A stretch of DNA of 10,648 bases from DATFMH01 sp035267045. Its GTDB lineage: Bacteria; Bacteroidota; Rhodothermia; Balneolales; DATFMH01. Below, in pieces: positions 1 to 5,624 of the stretch. The DNA lies in NCBI GenBank assembly GCA_035267045.1, contig DATFMH010000074.1, positions 1-10,648 on the forward strand. Reading direction: 5' to 3'. Both the position numbers and the translations under genes were made by a program. The notes under the pieces were generated by a model. It was not told the origin of the DNA, searched no databases, and saw only the letters and a program-made list of their open reading frames with translations. Numbering within the stretch: position 1 is the stretch's first letter; every line of letters starts with the position of its first letter.

Positions 1-368
1 GTATGGACATTCGTGCTGCTCTTGATGAACCAATCTCGCTTAAACCCGGTGAGAGAACCCTTATTTCAACCGGTATAAAAATTGCTGTGCCGGAGGGTTA
101 TGAAGCCCAAATAAGACCCAGAAGCGGGTTGGCCATTCGAAATGGTATAACCATGTTGAATAGTCCCGGGACTATAGATGCTGATTATCGGGGAGAGGTT
201 AAAGTCATAGCCATAAATCATGGGCACGAGACATTTATTGTGAATCATGGCGACCGAATAGCCCAATTGATAATAGCACCGGTTGTCCAAGTCGATATAC
301 ATGAGGTGGAAGCATTGCCTGAAACAAACAGGGGAGATGGTGGTTTCGGAAGTACCGGTGTCAAATGA
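1..368 (+). CDS. dut: dUTP diphosphatase (dUTPase), 5' end outside window
   Basis: Hydrolyses dUTP to dUMP and pyrophosphate in the cytoplasm, which keeps uracil out of DNA and supplies dUMP for thymidylate synthesis. The five signature motifs of trimeric dUTPases are present in order. Counting from the ATG at position 3, they are MDIRA at 1-5 (the tail of motif 1, usually AGxDL), PRSGLA at 39-44, the substrate-binding loop around GTIDADYRGEV at 56-66 with its catalytic Asp, GDRIAQL at 83-89, and the glycine-rich C-terminal arm RGDGGFGSTG at 110-119 that closes over the substrate. The ATG at position 3 is very probably internal: motif 1 normally lies 20-30 residues into the protein, and the two bases before it fit the end of a Gly codon. 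The true start is therefore upstream of the window. The stop is TGA at 366-368, and no terminator is evident behind it. Confidence 0.95.
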   Translation, partial: MDIRAALDEPISLKPGERTLISTGIKIAVPEGYEAQIRPRSGLAIRNGITMLNSPGTIDADYRGEVKVIAINHGHETFIVNHGDRIAQLIIAPVVQVDIHEVEALPETNRGDGGFGSTGVK

Positions 369-847
369 ATGGCAGGAAAATAGATAAGTTTGTGTAATGT
401 GAAGTAATTTATTACTAACATAACCGGCTGACTCTCAACCGTCTTAACTTTTATGCTTTGTGCCGAGGTATATTTGGTGGGTAGAAATAGCGAATTATCA
501 GCAATCATCGGCTATCAACAAGTCTTCACGGGATTGATCCGGGATCTTAATGTTAGAGTATTTAATATAACTACAACGTTTAAGAGGTACGGAATTTAGT
601 TTGCATAGCGATGGCTGATGTAACGGTTAGAATTTGGATTACGTTTATTGATATTAATATACTTTCATATCTGGCATAATATCGTGGTATATCATTTGTT
701 ATAAAGACAGGATTGAACGTTCACTATGTAGTATATTGTAACAATAATTAAAATGAACAATTAAGTGATACGTCCTGAGGGTCCATATATAATAATTACT
801 TAGTGGAATTTTTGGAAAACGAATGGTCAAATTATTAAGGTGATAGA
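369..847. other. 479-base AT-rich intergenic region without a supported gene
   Basis: This lies between dut and the cytochrome c gene, which have the same orientation. Stop codons are frequent in all frames, and the longest ATG-initiated + strand reading frame I noticed (611-679, 22 codons) has no ribosome binding site. What can be seen is a Bacteroidota-type promoter candidate at 444-476, a small perfect palindrome GATCCGGGATC near 535, a perfect 10-base palindrome TGAACGTTCA at 714-723, and the ribosome binding site of the next gene at 837-843. It may hold an untranslated leader, a small RNA or simply decayed sequence. Confidence 0.6.
444..476 (+). promoter_or_regulatory. Candidate Bacteroidota-type promoter
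   Basis: TATATTTG at 469-476 matches the TAnnTTTG -7 element used by the primary sigma factor of Bacteroidota. TTAACT at 444-449, 19 bases upstream, is a weak match to the -33 element. If active, it would start a transcript about 365 bases before the cytochrome c ATG, so it would give either a long leader or an independent small RNA. Confidence 0.3.
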
Positions 848-1378
848 ATGAAAACCGTAAAAACAGTCGTAGTAACAATATTAGTGGAGATTATAATCTT
901 TATTGGATTCATATTTTCAGGACTATATAATGTTTCAGTCTTATCTCCGGATCCCGGCATTGTACAATGGGTCTTTAGTACAACCAGTGATAATTCCGTA
1001 GAGCATCATGCTAAAAATATAAAAATGCCTGATTTGAGTGACAGTACCTTGATTGCCCATGGTTTTGATCATTACAACGAAATGTGTGTCGGTTGCCATG
1101 GCGCGCCGGGAGTTAAACGCTCGGAAGCAGGACAGGGACTTTTCCCCAAAGCCCCCGACTTAACAGAATCGGCAAAAGAATTGCCACCTCAAGAATTGTT
1201 TTGGGTTGTGAAAAACGGTATTAAGAGTACTGGAATGCCATCATTTGGCAAGACCCATTCAGATCAGAAAATTGAGGCAATTATTGCATTTCTGGAAAGG
1301 ATGAAAAGCATGACACCACAGCAATATGCAAAGATGAAAAAGAACACCAGTGGTATGAAAGAAGAAAGTGATTTGTGA
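848..1378 (+). CDS. Membrane-anchored monoheme cytochrome c
   Basis: A 176-residue electron-transfer protein facing the periplasm. Residues 7-27 form one hydrophobic segment with no evident signal peptidase site, so it is probably an uncleaved N-terminal anchor. The soluble domain carries one CxxCH heme c attachment site (C80-V-G-C83-H84) and a likely distal ligand, Met130, in TGMPSFG. This is the usual arrangement of a class I / CBB3-type cytochrome c domain (roughly residues 68-150). A Lys/Met-rich charged tail follows (152-176). Typical context-free partners would be terminal oxidases or dehydrogenase complexes, but no oxidase gene is adjacent, so its partner is unknown. The start is supported by AAGGTGA at 837-843. 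Its heme must be attached by a maturation machinery such as the ccm operon encoded from 4289. It converges on the phosphoesterase gene with an 81-base gap and no obvious terminator. Confidence 0.85.
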   Translation: MKTVKTVVVTILVEIIIFIGFIFSGLYNVSVLSPDPGIVQWVFSTTSDNSVEHHAKNIKMPDLSDSTLIAHGFDHYNEMCVGCHGAPGVKRSEAGQGLFPKAPDLTESAKELPPQELFWVVKNGIKSTGMPSFGKTHSDQKIEAIIAFLERMKSMTPQQYAKMKKNTSGMKEESDL

Positions 1379-1459
1379 AATTCAACATTCACATTATTTA
1401 TCTTCTAACGTCTGTTGCGGGTTAATGGATATAATTACCTTAACTCAAAGTAACGCGAT

Positions 1460-3442
1460 TTAATTTTGTGTTATTGTCGGTGTTGTTCTTGGTCGCGGGT
1501 TAAAATCGGGTGGAATTATGTTTTTGATACCCAGTTGTTTATCTACCGGAATGATACCAAGATCCTTATTACCGTATCTGGTATTCTGAGGAAGATTATG
1601 AATCAATTTCTCCGGTATCAGGGCATATGAAGGGGGCAGATGTCTGGCTATTCCGCGTAACCGGGCATTATCAAAAGCGGTTAACAAGTTTCCAATATCA
1701 GGAGTCAGGGCATCTTGTGGACCTAAATATTTTTGTCCGTAATGTTTTTTACCCAATTCACGGGCATGCATTTCATTGGGAAGTTCGGCCAAAGGTTTAA
1801 GATTGAATATCGTATCTATAAATTTTACGACAGAAGCGTGATTACCCGTTACATGAGAAATTTGATGAACTTTGGCATATGGAGAAATCATGATTAAGGG
1901 CACTCTGGGACCATCGCTGATTTCACTTCCATCGGGACCATGAACACGTACAGGCGGGGGAACATGATCGTAATCACCTTCCGAATCATCCCAGGTTATA
2001 ATGATGGCACAATTTTTCCAGTAGGGGCTTTGGGCTATGGCATTAACTGTTTCTGCTACATGAGCTTCACTGATTTGAGCATCCGAATAGGCAGGATGAT
2101 CATCATCACCCCAAAAATTCTTTTGAACTCTTGGATCGGGATCAACGGGCTTAAGATTAAGAATATTTTTATATCCGCCTTTGATATAATATACGCCGCC
2201 GTTTTGTGCTAATTTATGATGACGTACGTCTTGATAAAAATCTTCCAATCCATGTAGATGGGCTCTCATATCGGGATTATTGGAAATATATCCGAAATAT
2301 TGAGGGCCGTTGTGATGGGTGATGTATGATGCGTGTGTTCCTTCTGCATCTGTCGGCCCCAGGTCGTCATCGGTCGGTTCATGATCGTAACCTTCTTCAT
2401 ACCAACCCCAGTCCACGGTATTTTTCCCGGAATTGGTTATATCCGCAATATCTTTACTAACATCGGATAGATCTTCATCAGGTGCTTCATCCTTCTCACT
2501 AATTTTGTGTAAAGTTTGCCCTTGTAAGGTTAGAGGCAGACTGGCAAATGTGAGATTCTTTTCAATTCGTGAAGGATTAACCTTGCCATTACGAAAATCA
2601 TGAGGATTTACTGGAGGACGTTCGCTTTTGATCGAAGTGTCGGCTGGTGATCCCCAGAACGGATCCGGATCATCCAGCACAGGTACGCCGTTGCCATGAT
2701 CTCCATTGCCTTTATAGGTTAGATCAGGATGTAATACCCATTCTGTTACACCCGACTGAGCAGCTATAATAGAGAGATTTCCTGGTGTGGAGGGGCCGGC
2801 CATCTCCTGAAAAATATGATCGAATAAAATAAAGCGATTGGCATAACGCCACAACAAAGGAATGGTATTACCGTCCACATAAGCCATGGCCAATTCCCCG
2901 AATTGTTTGGCTTTCAAAGAAGGGTTACCGGTTGGGGAATATTTTTTCTCCTCCGTAATTGCAAAATGATCCATGTGGGGCTGTCCGTTCACAATATGCA
3001 TTTTTTTCACGATCATGGAATGAGCATGATCGATATCATCGGTATCCGAAGCGTATTGATCGGGTCCGATACGAAAAGGGTGAATAGTTGTTGTCCGACC
3101 GTTGGTATCAATCAATGTTTGATAAAACCCGGCTGTTTTTTGGGGAGAGTGTGAAAACAGTCCGTCAACACCCGGAAAAGTTCCAAAGTAATGATCAAAT
3201 GACCGGTTTTCCTGGTAAATAATGAAAACGTATTTAACTTTCTTTCTCAGCAGTGAAATCTTTTGCTGTAACGACAACGGTGGCTCTTTGTGCGCATTAA
3301 TAATAAACGGACGTATAGCTGCTGTAGGTGGATTGGTTATTTTTTGAGCTGATGCGTCGTTTTGTAGACAGCAAACCGTAGCCAGGGTTATGGCAAATAT
3401 TTGGAATATTTTATTCATCTGAGACCGCTTATTAGAACACAT
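1460..3442 (-). CDS. Exported phosphoesterase, phospholipase C / acid phosphatase family
   Basis: A 660-residue member of the phosphoesterase family that includes bacterial non-specific phospholipases C and the acid phosphatase AcpA (alkaline-phosphatase-like fold). It should cleave phosphate mono- or diesters outside the cytoplasm. Conserved blocks are YVFIIYQENRSFDHYFG at 71-87, where E78 and N79 are probable metal ligands; EMAGPSTPGN at 213-222, where S218 is the likely nucleophile; TWDDSEGDYDHV at 483-494, where D485/D486 correspond to the family's metal-binding pair; and GNHASVVKFID at 533-543. The N-terminus is a signal peptide, with a hydrophobic stretch then ASAQ near residue 33. The Met at residue 9 (codon at 3416-3418) is an equally good start, giving 652 residues and a more standard signal peptide; neither start has a clear ribosome binding site. 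Residues 315-365 form an acidic insert. The substrate cannot be told from the sequence, and phospholipase versus phosphatase activity is open. Confidence 0.85.
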   Translation of the reverse strand: MCSNKRSQMNKIFQIFAITLATVCCLQNDASAQKITNPPTAAIRPFIINAHKEPPLSLQQKISLLRKKVKYVFIIYQENRSFDHYFGTFPGVDGLFSHSPQKTAGFYQTLIDTNGRTTTIHPFRIGPDQYASDTDDIDHAHSMIVKKMHIVNGQPHMDHFAITEEKKYSPTGNPSLKAKQFGELAMAYVDGNTIPLLWRYANRFILFDHIFQEMAGPSTPGNLSIIAAQSGVTEWVLHPDLTYKGNGDHGNGVPVLDDPDPFWGSPADTSIKSERPPVNPHDFRNGKVNPSRIEKNLTFASLPLTLQGQTLHKISEKDEAPDEDLSDVSKDIADITNSGKNTVDWGWYEEGYDHEPTDDDLGPTDAEGTHASYITHHNGPQYFGYISNNPDMRAHLHGLEDFYQDVRHHKLAQNGGVYYIKGGYKNILNLKPVDPDPRVQKNFWGDDDHPAYSDAQISEAHVAETVNAIAQSPYWKNCAIIITWDDSEGDYDHVPPPVRVHGPDGSEISDGPRVPLIMISPYAKVHQISHVTGNHASVVKFIDTIFNLKPLAELPNEMHARELGKKHYGQKYLGPQDALTPDIGNLLTAFDNARLRGIARHLPPSYALIPEKLIHNLPQNTRYGNKDLGIIPVDKQLGIKNIIPPDFNPRPRTTPTITQN

Positions 3443-3505
3443 TATTTACAGTAATAATATCGGTCTAAGCTAAGATCTCATAAGATTGGAGTAAAGCAGG
3501 AAAAT

Positions 3506-3533
3506 AAAAAAAGAGAATCTAATTCGTTTTTTT
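3506..3533 (-). terminator. Possible weak intrinsic terminator between the PH/SHOCT gene and the phosphoesterase gene
   Basis: Seven A (3506-3512) and seven T (3527-3533) flank a short stem, GAAT 3515-3518 with ATTC 3522-3525, around a three-base loop, with a small internal mismatch. Read on the minus strand it sits 15 bases after the stop of the upstream gene and ends in a T run, like an AT-rich terminator. The stem is weak, so readthrough into the phosphoesterase gene is likely. Confidence 0.4.
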
Positions 3534-3547
3534 ACATAATTAAATGA

Positions 3548-4072
3548 TTAAGAAGAAAATTTATCCTTCTCTTTTTCAAAATCCTCATTACTTATTAACC
3601 CTTGTTGCCATAATCCAACAAGATTATTCATCTGTTCCAGTCCGCCCACTTTTACATCCGGATAGTCGCTTTTTGATTTGTCTTCCTGGCTTTGCCTTAG
3701 TTTTTCATTGGCAATAGCCATTTCGAGAGCGTCTTGTATGTCTTCAACTCTATCGATACCAAGGAGAGCAATATGTTTACCGGCTCCACTGATATGCAAG
3801 GTCCCAAGGCTGCCTTTTTGTTCAGACCAGGTCCGTGTAACGGATAATGCTTCAATTTCCATAATGGCGATCGATTGAATATCTCCATTATCGATCTCGG
3901 TCACCTTATCGTTTGAAATCTGATATTCCTTGCGGTCTATTCGCTTTTTATAGTACCAATAGACAATAATACCCAATCCGAATACCGGTAGAAGTATGAT
4001 TGAGAAAATATAGGGTAACAGGTTATATTTCCACTCTGGTTTAAGGGTATATATTTTTTCTTCTGATCTCAT
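3548..4072 (-). CDS. Membrane protein with PH-like domain and C-terminal SHOCT motif
   Basis: A 174-residue protein of unknown function. Residues 18-41 are hydrophobic (one long or two short membrane passes) and end in YWYYKKRIDRKEY, a positively charged border. Residues about 48-120 (YQISNDKVTEIDNGDIQSIAIMEIEALSV... through ...IALLGIDRVEDIQDAL) have the strand pattern and the terminal helix typical of bacterial PH (bPH/DUF304-like) domains. A linker rich in Lys, Ser and Asp follows, and residues 147-172 (QMNNLVGLWQQGLISNEDFEKEKDKF) match the SHOCT motif, a short amphipathic unit found at the ends of many bacterial proteins and thought to mediate oligomerisation. The gene lies 105 bases upstream of the phosphoesterase on the same strand, so the two may be co-transcribed. 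The domain calls are by eye. The combination is common, but no biochemical role is established. Confidence 0.75.
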   Translation of the reverse strand: MRSEEKIYTLKPEWKYNLLPYIFSIILLPVFGLGIIVYWYYKKRIDRKEYQISNDKVTEIDNGDIQSIAIMEIEALSVTRTWSEQKGSLGTLHISGAGKHIALLGIDRVEDIQDALEMAIANEKLRQSQEDKSKSDYPDVKVGGLEQMNNLVGLWQQGLISNEDFEKEKDKFSS

Positions 4073-4179
4073 AGTAAAAATGTATCGATTACAGGATTAG
4101 GGCTAAATAAATGAATTATTGCCACAAAAAAGAATCAAGATTATGAAGAATGTTTATATAAAAATTAGTTCATGAAATA

Positions 4180-4212
4180 TTACCGATTTTACCTCGTAAT
4201 TTAGTATATTTG
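4180..4212 (+). promoter_or_regulatory. Promoter candidate for the ccm operon
   Basis: TATATTTG at 4205-4212 is a perfect TAnnTTTG -7 element. TTACCG at 4180-4185, 19 bases upstream, is a poor -33 element. It lies about 75 bases before the ccmC start in the gap between the divergent SHOCT gene and the ccm operon, where a promoter for the operon is expected. Confidence 0.5.
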
Positions 4213-4288
4213 TTAACTAAAGTTTAAAGATACTTTATTAGAAATCGTATTTGTCTCATTACATTCATCCTTAAAATCATTTTAGGCT

Positions 4289-4948
4289 GTGAAACTCTGG
4301 AAATATGGAGTAGCTGTTTGGCTAACAATCGTTTTAATTTGTGGATTTCTCATTCACATACCTGAAATTCCCATTCTGAAACAGTCGGCCCGTAATTTGT
4401 TTTTTCACGTACCGATGTGGTTCACTATGTCTATAACATTTGTCATCGGTTTAGTGTTCAGTATTAAATATCTCAACGAACCAAATCCTTATACGGATAT
4501 GAAGGCCGTAACGGCTAATCAGGTTGGAGTGGTTTTCGGTTTGTGCGGTTTGATAACCGGATCGTTGTGGGCACGTTTCACCTGGGGGACCTGGTGGACT
4601 TTTTCGGAGCCTAAGATGAACCTGGCCGCTCTTGCACTTACAATTTATGTGGCTTATTTCATATTACGGTCAGCTTTTGATGATCCGGAAAAGAGAGCAA
4701 AATTATCAGCCGTATATAACATTTTTGCGGCTTGTACAATGCCTTTTTTATTATATATCATTCCAAGGCAGTTACCCAGCCTTCATCCGGGTGCAAATGG
4801 TAATCCGGCATTCGATCAGATTACATCAGCATCTTTACGGCTTATATTTTATCCGGCGGTGATAGGTTTTATCGGATTGGCATTATGGTTAATGGATATT
4901 GTATTCCGTTACAGAAAAATACAGTTTGAATTAGAAAAAGATATATGA
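4289..4948 (+). CDS. ccmC: Heme exporter/handling protein CcmC
   Basis: A 219-residue integral membrane protein that, in System I cytochrome c maturation, binds heme at the outer face of the cytoplasmic membrane and loads it onto CcmE. About six hydrophobic segments are visible. The WWD-type heme-handling motif is WGTWWTFSEPKMNLAAL at 99-115 (the family usually has WGTWWxWDxR). The flanking histidines expected to ligate heme are H40 in FFHVPMW and H166 in SLHPG. It starts with GTG at 4289, which keeps the conserved N-terminus, with only AGG three bases upstream as a possible ribosome binding site. It overlaps the next gene by ATGA. ccmA and ccmB, which often precede ccmC, are absent here. WWD proteins of System II (CcsA) are the alternative, but the small size and the ccmD-ccmE-ccmF neighbours decide for CcmC. 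Confidence 0.92.
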   Translation: MKLWKYGVAVWLTIVLICGFLIHIPEIPILKQSARNLFFHVPMWFTMSITFVIGLVFSIKYLNEPNPYTDMKAVTANQVGVVFGLCGLITGSLWARFTWGTWWTFSEPKMNLAALALTIYVAYFILRSAFDDPEKRAKLSAVYNIFAACTMPFLLYIIPRQLPSLHPGANGNPAFDQITSASLRLIFYPAVIGFIGLALWLMDIVFRYRKIQFELEKDI

Positions 4949-5220
4949 TCACGAATATCATACAACAAGACACAGCAGCTGTCGTTGACACCTTGACGAA
5001 AGCATATGACCAGAAATGGCATGCTGCCAGTAACATGAGTTCATCCAGTACAATCATTCAGGATATGGCATCACACGATTTGATATTTATAGTCTTGGGA
5101 GTTACTCTGATAATATGGTTTATATTGTTATTTTTCATTATCCGCGTTGATAAGAAGGTAGGATCTCTTGAGAAAAAAATGGAAAAAGAAAATAGTATAA
5201 CTCAAACAGGAGAGTCATGA
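4945..5220 (+). CDS. ccmD: CcmD-like small membrane protein
   Basis: A 91-residue protein in the ccmD position between ccmC and ccmE. CcmD stabilises the CcmA-CcmB-CcmC complex and helps release heme-loaded CcmE. The diagnostic part is one transmembrane helix at 46-67 followed by the basic amphipathic stretch RVDKKVGSLEKKMEKE (67-82), which resembles the cytoplasmic tail of CcmD proteins. Unlike the compact proteobacterial protein, it has a hydrophilic N-terminal extension of about 44 residues rich in Ser, Thr and Gln. ATG at 4945 overlaps the ccmC stop (ATGA), which supports coupled translation from that start. An internal ATG at 5065 (residue 41) would give a minimal CcmD, but its nearest AGGA is only two bases away. 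CcmD is poorly conserved, so position carries much of this call. Confidence 0.7.
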   Translation: MITNIIQQDTAAVVDTLTKAYDQKWHAASNMSSSSTIIQDMASHDLIFIVLGVTLIIWFILLFFIIRVDKKVGSLEKKMEKENSITQTGES

Positions 5221-5624
5221 AACCCAAAGTTATAGTAGGCGTTATCTTTATTGCCGGTTTCACTTCCTTGCTGTTCTATAATTTTGGTAACAGCATCAGC
5301 ACTTATATGGATTTCGCTCAGGCTTCAACCCAGAGTAATTCTTCGAATGTGCATGTTGTAGGAGATTGGGATAATAGCAAACCATCTGGTTTTTCATACA
5401 AAACGAAGACCTTTACCTTCTATATGAAGGATTTAAAAGGCAATGAAAAAAAAGTTGTTTATCCTAAACCCGAGCCAAATAATTTTGACCAGGCTAAGCG
5501 TTTAGTTGTTGTGGGGCAGCTAAAAGACAATACCTTTTATGCCGATGAGATACTTATGAAGTGTCCGTCGAAATATAATGCTGACGGTAGTAACCTGAAA
5601 TCAAGAGGACCTAAGAAAAATTGA
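5217..5624 (+). CDS. ccmE: Cytochrome c maturation heme chaperone CcmE, CxxxY variant
   Basis: A 135-residue periplasmic heme chaperone that accepts heme from CcmC and passes it to CcmF for attachment to apocytochrome c. One N-terminal anchor (residues 4-22) is followed by a small beta-barrel OB-fold domain (about 43-115), recognisable from VVGDW, FTFYMKD and LVVVGQLKDNTFYADEILMKCPSKY. In most CcmE proteins the C-terminal motif is LAKHDENY, in which the His binds heme covalently. Here the position is Cys116 within C-P-S-K-Y120, giving CxxxY in place of HxxxY. This is a known variant in archaea and some bacteria with a simplified System I. AGGAGA at 5208-5213 is a good ribosome binding site, and the ATG overlaps the ccmD stop as ATGA. 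The short polar tail after Tyr120 (15 residues) is Lys/Gly/Pro rich. Confidence 0.9.
   Translation: MKPKVIVGVIFIAGFTSLLFYNFGNSISTYMDFAQASTQSNSSNVHVVGDWDNSKPSGFSYKTKTFTFYMKDLKGNEKKVVYPKPEPNNFDQAKRLVVVGQLKDNTFYADEILMKCPSKYNADGSNLKSRGPKKN

Noticed and set aside
245..508. Minus-strand frame of 87 codons overlapping the 3' end of dut
   Set aside because: It is antisense to a clear dUTPase, has no recognisable domain and no ribosome binding site.
611..679. 22-codon frame in the dut to cytochrome c gap
   Set aside because: No Shine-Dalgarno sequence and no recognisable composition; this length is expected by chance.
1379..1459. Bidirectional terminator between the convergent cytochrome c and phosphoesterase genes
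   Set aside because: I looked for a stem followed by a T run on both strands and found none in these 81 bases.
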